Source of the DNA: Tumebacillus algifaecis
Lineage (GTDB): Bacteria > Bacillota > Bacilli > Tumebacillales > Tumebacillaceae
NCBI RefSeq assembly: GCF_002243515.1
Contig: NZ_CP022657.1
Location: 774,001-838,000 of the forward strand
DNA: 64,000 bases
Reading direction: 5' to 3'
The notes under the pieces were generated by a model that was not told where the DNA came from, searched no databases, and saw only the letters and a list, made by a program, of their open reading frames with translations. Both the position numbers and the translations under genes were made by a program. Below, piece after piece: positions 54,350-62,136 of this stretch. Position 1 is the stretch's first letter. Each line of letters starts with the position of its first letter.

Positions 54350-55411
54350 ATGCGAACGGTACAGATCAAAGAGATCGCCGACAAGTTGCAAGTGTCAACA
54401 CGGACGATTCGCTGGTATGAGGAGAAGGGATTGATCACGCCGCAAAAAGATGAAAACAACGGATACCGCTCTTTTTCCGAACATGAGGCCTGGCGCTTGC
54501 AGACGATCATCTCCTTGCGCGAAGTGGGGATGGGGATTCCGGAGATCAAAAAGGTGCTCGATCAAATGGACGCAGGCGATGAGCAGGACGTGCTGTATTA
54601 TCTCGAACTGCAACGCGCCGTGATGTTTTCACAATGGATTGAACTGAAAGGGATGATTGAGACATTGGATCGCATGATTGGAACTGCGAAAAAGAAGCAA
54701 GAACTGGTCTGGGAGGACATCCACCAATTGGTGGACAGTGCCAAAGGTTTTCGCGACTTGCGCAAAACGTGGAAGGACCGCTGGGGCTTTGATCGCCAAG
54801 CGGCGCAGTATGACGAAGCGGTGTTGCGCGAACCGGAGTTTAACCCGCACCAAAACTACAACGAAGCGCTCGATCTGACCTGCCAACTGGTCAGTCCGCG
54901 CCAGGGCGAGCGGGGTCTTGACATCGGCACGGGGACGGGCAATCTGGCCGGACGTTTCTTGGCCCAAGGGATCGAGATCGCAGGGATCGACCAGTCGCGA
55001 GAAATGCTGCGGCAGTGTCAGGCCAAATACCCGCAGATGGAGACGAAGCTCGGCAATTTTTTGGCAATCCCTTACTTGGATGACCAGTTCGATTTTGTCG
55101 TCACCTCGTACGCGTTGCACCATTTGACAGACGAACAAAAGCTGCTCGCCTTCGAGGAAATGCGTCGTGTACTCAAGCCGCACGGACGGATCTGCATCAC
55201 CGATCTGATGTTTGAAAATAAGGCAAAGCGTGCAGAAGTGCAGGCGGCGTTCTACGCTGCGGGCCGAGAGGACCTGTGGGCGCAGATCGAGGATGAATAC
55301 TACGCCGACCGCTCGTTGCTCCTGAAGTGGTTCGAAGACAACGGCTATCTCGCGCAGGCCAAGCAGGTCAACGACTTTTTGCACATCCTATACGCCGTCC
55401 CGATCCGCTGA
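54350..55411 (+). CDS. MerR-type regulator fused to a SAM-dependent methyltransferase
   Basis: A 353-aa two-domain protein. Residues 1-75 are a MerR winged helix (IKEIADKLQVSTRTIRWYEEKGLI, NGYRSFSEHE), residues ~75-130 the MerR coiled coil. From about 140 there is a class I methyltransferase: motif I GLDIGTGTGNLAG, GIDQSREML, LAIPYLDDQFDFVVTSYALHHL, and the post-motif VLKPHGRICITDL. No Cys metal-binding pair. SAM or a methyl acceptor could be the signal sensed by the DNA-binding part, or the methyltransferase may be regulated by DNA binding; neither is shown. The SAH/MTA deaminase follows 80 nt later. Confidence 0.87.
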   Translation: MRTVQIKEIADKLQVSTRTIRWYEEKGLITPQKDENNGYRSFSEHEAWRLQTIISLREVGMGIPEIKKVLDQMDAGDEQDVLYYLELQRAVMFSQWIELKGMIETLDRMIGTAKKKQELVWEDIHQLVDSAKGFRDLRKTWKDRWGFDRQAAQYDEAVLREPEFNPHQNYNEALDLTCQLVSPRQGERGLDIGTGTGNLAGRFLAQGIEIAGIDQSREMLRQCQAKYPQMETKLGNFLAIPYLDDQFDFVVTSYALHHLTDEQKLLAFEEMRRVLKPHGRICITDLMFENKAKRAEVQAAFYAAGREDLWAQIEDEYYADRSLLLKWFEDNGYLAQAKQVNDFLHILYAVPIR

Positions 55412-55491
55412 CTCGAACAGGCTTGCGTTTGACGTAGCGTCAAGCCTTACAATCGGCTCGACACCAACTTTCCGAAAGGGGTAGTGAGAAG

Positions 55492-56796
55492 ATGAGCCTA
55501 TTGATTGAAAATGCGAGGATCGTCACGATGACAGGGGATACGGTCACGCCCGTGCTGGGGGACTTGCTGATCGAAGGAGAGTTGATCACAGCGGTGGGCG
55601 AGGTGCCGATCGAGAAAAAGATACAGGCAGATCAGGTGATCGACGCAACCGGAATGATCGCCATGCCCGGTCTGGTCAACTGTCACAACCATGCGGCGAT
55701 GAGCATCCTGCGCGGGTTTTCCGAAGATTTGCGACTGATGGAGTGGCTGTCTCAAAAAATGTGGCCGGCCGAAGCGCGCATGACAGCGGAGGATGTGTAT
55801 CTCGGGACGTTGTTGTCCACAGTCGAGATGATCAAATCGGGCACGACCACGTTTGCCGATATGTATGTGTTTACAGATGAGGTGGCGCGGGCGGTTGTCG
55901 ATTCGGGGATGCGCGGGGTGCTAACACGCGGATTGATCGAGATGGATGAAGGGCGCGAGGAGCGTTTCACCGAGGCGAGGTCACTCTTCGAAACATGGAG
56001 CGGGGCGGGAAATGGCCGCATCTCCGTCATGGTCGGCCCGCACGGTCCGCACACCTGCCCACCCAGCTATTTGAAACGGGCGATTGCGCTCGCGAAAGAA
56101 TTCGACGCGCCCCTGCACATCCATCTGGCGGAGACGACAGAAGAAGTGACGTTGATCAAGCAGGAGTACGGCCTGACGCCGACTGCCTATTTGCAAGAAG
56201 TCGGGCTGTTTGACCACCATGTGGTGTTGGCGCACAGCGTACATCTGAGCGCAGCAGACATTGAAATTTTGCGCCGTGCACAACTGCGAGGCGGCATCGC
56301 GCACAATCCGGTCTCCAACCTCAAACTCGGCTGTGGCATCGCCCCGATCGTCGAATATATGCAGGCGGGTCTCACCGTCGGTCTTGGCACTGACGGGCCG
56401 GGCAGCGCGACGACGCTCGATCTTTTTGAAGAGATCAAAGCGGCGGCCTGGATGCAAAAAGTGCGAACGTTCGACCCGACTGCGCTGAATGCCAGCCAAG
56501 TCCTGCAGATGGCGACTCGCGAAGGCGCAAAGGTCCTCGCCCTCGAAGATCGTATCGGCACTTTGGAAGCGGGCAAGCGGGCGGACGTGATCTTGGTGGA
56601 CCTGAACGCTGCTCATCTTCGACCTCATCATGACGTCTCCGCGCTGCTCGCATACAGCGCCAACGGTGCGGACGTGCATACCACGATCATCAACGGTGAA
56701 ATTCTCATGCGCGACCGCAAATTGACAAAACTTGACGAGCAAGCGCTGCTCACAGAAATCGAAACGCGCGCCAAGCGGATTGTGGAAGGGATTTAA
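55492..56796 (+). CDS. mtaD: 5'-methylthioadenosine/S-adenosylhomocysteine deaminase
   Basis: A 434-aa amidohydrolase: metal ligands in NCHNHAAM, IHLAE, LAHSVHL and GTDGPGSAT, with the MtaD features GFSEDLRLMEWL and HNPVSNLKLGCGIAP. It deaminates SAH or MTA to the inosyl forms, clearing methyltransferase by-products. It follows the MerR-methyltransferase gene on the same strand. AAAGGGGTAGTGAG precedes the ATG. Confidence 0.87.
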   Translation: MSLLIENARIVTMTGDTVTPVLGDLLIEGELITAVGEVPIEKKIQADQVIDATGMIAMPGLVNCHNHAAMSILRGFSEDLRLMEWLSQKMWPAEARMTAEDVYLGTLLSTVEMIKSGTTTFADMYVFTDEVARAVVDSGMRGVLTRGLIEMDEGREERFTEARSLFETWSGAGNGRISVMVGPHGPHTCPPSYLKRAIALAKEFDAPLHIHLAETTEEVTLIKQEYGLTPTAYLQEVGLFDHHVVLAHSVHLSAADIEILRRAQLRGGIAHNPVSNLKLGCGIAPIVEYMQAGLTVGLGTDGPGSATTLDLFEEIKAAAWMQKVRTFDPTALNASQVLQMATREGAKVLALEDRIGTLEAGKRADVILVDLNAAHLRPHHDVSALLAYSANGADVHTTIINGEILMRDRKLTKLDEQALLTEIETRAKRIVEGI

Positions 56797-56934
56797 GTGC
56801 GCAAACAGAAGGATAGAATGAGAAAGTAATCTTGATCGTCAACAGGAGCGGATCGCGCTTGCACCGACAGCCTGTCGAACTGCTCGCACCGATCAACTGA
56901 CGCTCTTCTGCACGAGGAATAGGAGGAAGCCGGA

Positions 56935-59124
56935 ATGACCTTTGAACTGCTCAGCCCGACCATCCAAAAGAAAATCTGGGATCTGGAGTGGCGCCAGTTC
57001 ACTCCGATTCAGGAAGCGGCCATTCCGGTCTTGCTCGAAAAGCGCCACTGCCTGCTGATGGCAGGAACCGCTTCGGGGAAGACCGAGGCGGCTTTTTTGC
57101 CGATCTTGAGCGCTTTGGAAAAGGCGGGGCAGACCGGGGAAGGTCTTAATGGATTGAAGGTCCTCTATCTGTCGCCGCTGCGTGCCCTGATCAATGACCA
57201 ATTTGAACGGATCGAACGCTTGACCGACACGCTCGACATCCCGCTGCTCAAATGGCACAGCGATGTCTCGCGCAGCAAAAAGATGACCTGGCTCGACAAC
57301 CCGCGCGGCATTTTGCAGATCACCCCGGAGTCGCTCGAATCACTCCTCGTCAACCATACCGAGAAAGTGCCTCGCCTGTTCCAAGGCGTGGAATTTATCA
57401 TTCTCGACGAATTGCACGCCTTTCTGGAAAGCGACCGCGGCCTGCACGTTCAATCCTTGCTCCACCGCATGCGCCGCTATCTGTTGCAAACTCCGGTCAT
57501 GGTCGGCCTGTCCGCCACGATCGGATCGCCCGAAGTTGCACAGCGCTACCTGTATGCGGATGATCCGGATGGCGTGGCCGTGCTCAACCCGGGCGACGAG
57601 AAGCGTCAGATCTTTTTGCAAGCCGACTATTTTGGAAAAGAAAACACCACCCTTCCCCAAGCGCTCGTGCGCGACATCTACGACCTGACCCGCTCGAAGA
57701 AAACGATCCTTTTTTGCAACTCCCGCGGCCAAGTCGAAGAGTTGACTCACAAGCTGAACGAAACGGGGAAACAGCTCAGCGGAGCGCTGTACACCAAGCG
57801 CTACTACCCGCATCACTCCTCGATCGACAAAGGAGAGCGTGAGTGGATCGAGGAGCAGATGCGCACGACCGCACAGCCGCTTACTGTCGTCAGCACCAAC
57901 ACGTTAGAGCTTGGGATCGACATCGGCTCGCTCGACCTCGTCGTGCAGCTTGACGCCACTTCTTCCGTCTCTTCGCTCAAACAGCGGCTTGGCCGCTCGG
58001 GACGACGCGCAGGGACCGACTCCTACCTGATGATGTACGCGACCGAAGAGGAGGACTTGGTGCAGGCGGTGGCGGTGACCGAACTGCTTTTTGACAAATG
58101 GATCGAGCCACCAGAGCCCAGAACGGCAGTCTACGATCTGCTGTTTCACCAGCTGCTCGCCCTCTGCACCGAGCGGCAGGGCGTGTTTCGCGACGAACTG
58201 CTTGAGGAGATCGCAGCCAACCCGACTTTTGCAGAGCTTGAGTCAACTCGTGTCCGTGAACTGCTGCAGTGGATGCTGGAAGAGGATTGGTTGGAAGTGG
58301 TCGAAGGCAGATGCATCCCCGGCATCCAAGGGGAACGACTTGTGCGCTCGCGGGATTTTTACTCCGTTTTCCAAACGCCGGTGCTCTACAAAGTGATGCA
58401 CGGCACGCGGCTGGTCGGCACGATCGAAGCGTCCCCGCTCGTCATGGCGGGGGAGACGGTGTTGCTCGGCGGGGCGACCTGGGAGATCACGGAGATCGAT
58501 GAGAAGCGGGGAATGGTCTATGTCATCCCCGCGTTTGATGGCAAGCGTCCGCTCTGGCTGTCCGGCGGGCGTCAGGTGCATCCGCAGATCGCAGAGCAAA
58601 TCTACGCGGTCTACACGGGCAACGAAGAGTACGACTACCTGAGCCCCCGGGCGTGGCATCGTTTGCAGGAAGCGCGCCTGCTCGCGAAAAGGCAAGGGTT
58701 TGAAGCAGGTGTGTGCGTGTTGCAAGAAGGGGCGCGAGCGTTGACCTTGTACGATTTTGCAGGCACTCGCCGCCAAAACGCTTTGGCCACCCTGCTGCGC
58801 GGCTGGCTTCGCGAACAAGGCTTGGGGCTTGTGATCAAGCAGAGCACTTTTTCGATCACGCTGGAAGGCGGCGAGATTCCAAAGGGATTTGCCAAAAAGC
58901 TGGTCACCTTTCTGGTCGAAGTGCTGACCCGCCATACGGAACTCAAATACTTGATGATGGGTCGCAGCGCCGAACCGGAAGGGGGTCCGGCCAGCAAATT
59001 TGCTGCATACTTGCCAATGAACTTTCAGCGTTGGATCGAAGACGAGATCGAACGCGATGTCGAAGGGCTGCGCGTCTGGGTGCAGGCGCAGAAGTGGAAA
59101 GCGGTGCGCGTTGGCGGTCGCTGA
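56935..59124 (+). CDS. brxHI: Lhr-like DEAD/DEAH helicase (BrxHI-type)
   Basis: A 729-aa superfamily 2 helicase: Q-motif-like FTPIQEAAIP, Walker A GTASGKTE (residues 44-51), motif II LDELHAF near 155, motif III LSATIG, and motif VI QRLGRSGRR, followed by winged-helix and C-terminal Lhr-type regions. Shorter than full-length Lhr (~1500 aa) and close in size to the Lhr-core helicases of BREX type 2 (BrxHI). It is separated from the TerB and BrxD-like genes by three genes on the same strand. AGGAGGAAG precedes the ATG. Confidence 0.85.
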   Translation: MTFELLSPTIQKKIWDLEWRQFTPIQEAAIPVLLEKRHCLLMAGTASGKTEAAFLPILSALEKAGQTGEGLNGLKVLYLSPLRALINDQFERIERLTDTLDIPLLKWHSDVSRSKKMTWLDNPRGILQITPESLESLLVNHTEKVPRLFQGVEFIILDELHAFLESDRGLHVQSLLHRMRRYLLQTPVMVGLSATIGSPEVAQRYLYADDPDGVAVLNPGDEKRQIFLQADYFGKENTTLPQALVRDIYDLTRSKKTILFCNSRGQVEELTHKLNETGKQLSGALYTKRYYPHHSSIDKGEREWIEEQMRTTAQPLTVVSTNTLELGIDIGSLDLVVQLDATSSVSSLKQRLGRSGRRAGTDSYLMMYATEEEDLVQAVAVTELLFDKWIEPPEPRTAVYDLLFHQLLALCTERQGVFRDELLEEIAANPTFAELESTRVRELLQWMLEEDWLEVVEGRCIPGIQGERLVRSRDFYSVFQTPVLYKVMHGTRLVGTIEASPLVMAGETVLLGGATWEITEIDEKRGMVYVIPAFDGKRPLWLSGGRQVHPQIAEQIYAVYTGNEEYDYLSPRAWHRLQEARLLAKRQGFEAGVCVLQEGARALTLYDFAGTRRQNALATLLRGWLREQGLGLVIKQSTFSITLEGGEIPKGFAKKLVTFLVEVLTRHTELKYLMMGRSAEPEGGPASKFAAYLPMNFQRWIEDEIERDVEGLRVWVQAQKWKAVRVGGR

Positions 59125-59335
59125 GCGAACAGAGCAGCGAGCGAGTTGTGATTTCGCTTCGAACGACAGGAGGAATCTTGCATCGCAGAGCTTTCTAGTC
59201 AATAATAGGAAAGAGCAACTTTGTGGCAGGAATGTTGATTCCGATTGTCGAATAGTATAGCGTCATAGGAGTAAAGCGTTACTGCTGTACCGCCTGTGCA
59301 CCGCAAACATTTGGGGGTTTTGGAGGGGATAGCTC

Positions 59336-59629
59336 ATGCAACTTGATAAACTGCGCGACAGAACGGTCGATCAGCTCTTCGACTCGATCCTCCAACTGCG
59401 CACGCTTGAAGAAGCATATAAGTTTTTCGATGACCTCTGCACAGTCAACGAAGTGCAATCTTTGGCCCAACGACTGGAAGTAGCCCGCATGCTCCGGAAA
59501 GGTCAGACTTACAACCAGATTGAAGCAGAAACTGGGGCCAGCACTGCTACCATCTCCCGCGTTAAACGCTGCCTCAACTACGGCACGGATGGCTACAAGT
59601 TTGTGCTCGATCGTCTAGAAGAGAAATAG
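59336..59629 (+). CDS. yerC: YerC/YecD family TrpR-like DNA-binding protein
   Basis: A 97-aa helical protein of the TrpR-like YerC family: LYRLRT-type start region (LFDSILQLRTLEEAYKFFDDLCTVNEVQSLAQRLEVARML), then a helix-turn-helix (TYNQIEAETGASTATISRVKRCL). In B. subtilis yerC lies just before pcrB, as here. TTGGAGGGG precedes the ATG. Confidence 0.92.
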   Translation: MQLDKLRDRTVDQLFDSILQLRTLEEAYKFFDDLCTVNEVQSLAQRLEVARMLRKGQTYNQIEAETGASTATISRVKRCLNYGTDGYKFVLDRLEEK

Positions 59630-59640
59630 TGCACAGAAAC

Positions 59641-59670
59641 CCTTGCTACTCTAGCGGCAGGGGTTTTGTT
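59641..59670 (+). terminator. Possible terminator after yerC
   Basis: AAACCCTTGC / GCAGGGGTTT stem (one wobble pair) with a 10-nt loop, followed by a short T stretch; it is near the pcrB ribosome site and may be leaky. Confidence 0.5.
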
Positions 59671-59695
59671 ATGACAAGTGAGAGGAGGCACCAGC

Positions 59696-60412
59696 ATGAT
59701 GATGAGTGAACAGCTGTCATCACCTTGGCGCCACTGGCGGCACGTCGTCAAACTCGACCCAGCCCGCACGATCTGCGACCAAGCTTTGCAAGCGATCGCG
59801 GCCTCGGGTACTGACGCCGTCTTCCTCGGCGGCACCCAAGACATCACCTATGAAAACACCAACGCGCTGCTTGGCCGCCTCCGCCGCCTCGCACCCAACC
59901 TCCCGCTCTGGCAGGAGATCTCAACTGTCGATGCGGTGGTTGACGGAGTGGACGGCTATGCTATCCCGCTCGTGCTCAACACTGCCGACCCGCACTGGCT
60001 GATCGGTGCGCACGCCGAAGCCATTGAAAAATACGGATCATGGATCGACTGGAACAAAGTGTTGGTCGAAGGCTATCTCGTTTTGCATCAGGCGGCGGCT
60101 GTGGCCAAACTTACCAAAGCCAATGTCAACCTGACCGCTTCGCAAGCGGCAGCCTACGCGCTTGCAGCCGAGACTCTTTTTTCCATCCCTGTGCTGTACA
60201 TCGAATACAGCGGCACGTTTGGCGACCCTGCACTGCTCGCCGAAATCGCCCGCACCACTCGTCGGGCTCATCTCTTCTACGGTGGAGGCATCGACTCCTA
60301 CGAAAAGGCGGCCGCGATGGCCGAACATGCGGATACGATCATCGTCGGCAATGCCCTGTATGCAGACAATTGGCGCACCGTTCTCGCCGACACGATCCGC
60401 GCTGTTAAATAG
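59696..60412 (+). CDS. pcrB: Heptaprenylglyceryl phosphate synthase PcrB
   Basis: A 238-aa TIM-barrel prenyltransferase: WRHVVKLDPAR, FLGGTQDITYEN, IPLVLNT, YIEYSGTFGDP, FYGGGIDSYEKA and ADTIIVGNALY (phosphate-binding ends). It joins a heptaprenyl chain to glycerol-1-phosphate. GAGGAGG precedes the first of three consecutive ATGs. In B. subtilis pcrA follows directly; here tRNAs, rseP and a Pnk-HD gene intervene. Confidence 0.92.
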   Translation: MMMSEQLSSPWRHWRHVVKLDPARTICDQALQAIAASGTDAVFLGGTQDITYENTNALLGRLRRLAPNLPLWQEISTVDAVVDGVDGYAIPLVLNTADPHWLIGAHAEAIEKYGSWIDWNKVLVEGYLVLHQAAAVAKLTKANVNLTASQAAAYALAAETLFSIPVLYIEYSGTFGDPALLAEIARTTRRAHLFYGGGIDSYEKAAAMAEHADTIIVGNALYADNWRTVLADTIRAVK

Positions 60413-60424
60413 GAAAGCATAAAA

Positions 60425-60451
60425 AAACCACCGACATCACATCGGTGGTTT
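60425..60451. terminator. Bidirectional terminator between pcrB and the tRNA-Pro cluster
   Basis: AAACCACCGA / TCGGTGGTTT stem with 7-nt loop, A-run on the left and Ts on the right. Confidence 0.87.
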
Positions 60452-60457
60452 TCACGT

Positions 60458-60534
60458 TGGTCGGAATGCAGGGATTCGAACCCTGGACCTCTCGCTCCCA
60501 AGGCGAGCGCGCTACCAAGCTGCGCTACATTCCG
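60458..60534 (-). tRNA. tRNA-Pro (anticodon TGG)
   Basis: 77 nt with encoded CCA. Acceptor stem CGGAATG/CATTCCG, anticodon loop CTTGGGA giving TGG, T-loop GGTTCGAATCC. Differs from its two neighbours only in the anticodon arm. Confidence 0.95.
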
Positions 60535-60561
60535 GCGTATGAACTTGGTGGGAAATAAAAA

Positions 60562-60638
60562 TGGTCGGAATGCAGGGATTCGAACCCTGGACCTCACGCT
60601 CCCGAAGCGTGCGCGCTACCAAGCTGCGCTACATTCCG
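60562..60638 (-). tRNA. tRNA-Pro (anticodon CGG), copy 1
   Basis: 77 nt with encoded CCA; anticodon loop TTCGGGA giving CGG. Identical to the copy at 60677. Confidence 0.95.
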
Positions 60639-60676
60639 ATCCTACAAAAAGCACGATGACAATCAAAGAGTAAAGA

Positions 60677-60753
60677 TGGTCGGAATGCAGGGATTCGAAC
60701 CCTGGACCTCACGCTCCCGAAGCGTGCGCGCTACCAAGCTGCGCTACATTCCG
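60677..60753 (-). tRNA. tRNA-Pro (anticodon CGG), copy 2
   Basis: 77 nt with encoded CCA, identical to copy 1. First of the three to be transcribed. Confidence 0.95.
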
Positions 60754-60809
60754 ATATTACCAATTTCGCAGTTGTTCGAGTGTGTGTTGCTCACCCGTCA
60801 ACGAGATAT

Positions 60810-60839
60810 AGAATAACATAGGGCGAAGAAGAGAGTCAA
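60810..60839 (-). promoter_or_regulatory. Promoter of the tRNA-Pro cluster
   Basis: Minus strand TTGACT (60834-60839), 18-bp spacer, TATTCT (60810-60815), upstream of the first tRNA. Confidence 0.65.
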
Positions 60840-60874
60840 TAGTTTTTTCGGTAAGAATTTTGGAGGAAAAGAAA

Positions 60875-60894
60875 ATCCCCTCCGAAGAGGGGAT
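60875..60894 (-). terminator. Terminator of rseP
   Basis: ATCCCCTC / GAGGGGAT stem with a CGAA/TTCG tetraloop, followed by T-rich bases on the minus strand. Confidence 0.88.
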
Positions 60895-60900
60895 CATCGA

Positions 60901-61938
60901 CTAATTCGAGAAGATGTTGAACACGTCTTTAAACGTCACGACCACCATCAACGTCAACAGGAACAGAATGCCAACGAAGTTGATGCTCGCTTCTCGTTCC
61001 AGCGAAATTCGCTTGCCGCGGCGTACCCATTCGACCAGCAGGAACACCAGTCGTCCACCGTCAAGCGCCGGGAACGGCAGGATGTTGAGCACTGCGAGGT
61101 TGACCGACAACAGGGCTACAATATACATATAATGCGGAACGCCATTATCGGATGCCTGTCCTGTGATGCGAATGATCTCCACGGGACCACCGATCTCTTT
61201 AAACGAGACCGCACCGGTCACCAACTGTTTAAAGCCATTAAAAGTAAGCGCGGTGAGCTCTCCGGTGCTGCGCAGCGCCTGCCTGGTGTTCTCACCGAAG
61301 CCGCCAGCTTTGACAAAGCTTGTCTGCTGTTGGAGGCCAATTCCGATCATCGGACGATTTTCTTCCACATTCATCTTCGGTGTGACCGTCAGATCGACAC
61401 GATTGCCATCGCGCAGCACGCCGATCTCCATCGGGGTGTCCGCATGTTTTTGCACAGCGCTGTTAAAATCGACTGGCGACTTCAGCTCTTTGCCTTCGAC
61501 CCATTTGATCTGGTCGCCGGCCAACAGACCGGCTGCCGCGCCCGGCTTGCCTTCCTGTACGCTGCCGACAAAGAGATTTGGCGTTGGTGCGCCGTAGATA
61601 TTGAACAGCAAGGCCAAAATCACGAACGCGCCGATGATGTTCATGATCACGCCTGCGACGATGACGAGAATCCGTGCACCGACGGGACGATTGTTGAAGT
61701 TGTCAGGTGCGGCTGCCGCTTCCGGGTTGTCCTCTCCGTACATCTTCACGTACCCGCCAAGCGGTATCCAATTCAATCGATACAAGACACCGTTTCGCTG
61801 GTGCTTGATGATCGACGGTCCGAAACCGACGGCGAATTCATCGACGCGGACGCCGGTGGCACGCGCAGCCCAGAAGTGACCAAGTTCATGGATGAAGATA
61901 AGGAACCCAAGTGCGAGTAGGGCCATCACGATGTTCAT
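60901..61938 (-). CDS. rseP: Site-2 intramembrane metalloprotease RseP/RasP
   Basis: A 345-aa membrane protease: HELGH zinc site at residues 17-21 in the first helix, one PDZ domain (about 125-200; PGAAAGLLAGDQIKWVEG), and the LDG motif (PFPALDGGR near 293). RasP cleaves anti-sigma factors, signal-peptide remnants and FtsL. Not in the usual cdsA-dxr neighbourhood, so it may be a relocated or second copy. The EcsAB transporter, known to affect RasP, is encoded elsewhere in this window. Confidence 0.9.
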   Translation of the reverse strand: MNIVMALLALGFLIFIHELGHFWAARATGVRVDEFAVGFGPSIIKHQRNGVLYRLNWIPLGGYVKMYGEDNPEAAAAPDNFNNRPVGARILVIVAGVIMNIIGAFVILALLFNIYGAPTPNLFVGSVQEGKPGAAAGLLAGDQIKWVEGKELKSPVDFNSAVQKHADTPMEIGVLRDGNRVDLTVTPKMNVEENRPMIGIGLQQQTSFVKAGGFGENTRQALRSTGELTALTFNGFKQLVTGAVSFKEIGGPVEIIRITGQASDNGVPHYMYIVALLSVNLAVLNILPFPALDGGRLVFLLVEWVRRGKRISLEREASINFVGILFLLTLMVVVTFKDVFNIFSN

Positions 61939-62136
61939 TTCGAGTCATCACTCCCATTCCTTCTATAATATGCAGGCAGTAGCATCCGAACATACTTATG
62001 AGCCGGATAAACAGAATATTCACGACCCATTATAACATAAGTTGGGACTTCTTGACTGTACGCCGCGTGCGATGATGTGTGTACTTTTCGAGAACAGCGC
62101 ATGATAATGAAAGAGAACAAAGGAGGGAGCGCCTCA

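Noticed and set aside
50634-59124. Complete BREX system
   Set aside because: Only BrxD-like and Lhr-like genes are present; no PglX methylase, PglZ phosphatase, BrxC/PglY ATPase or PglW kinase.
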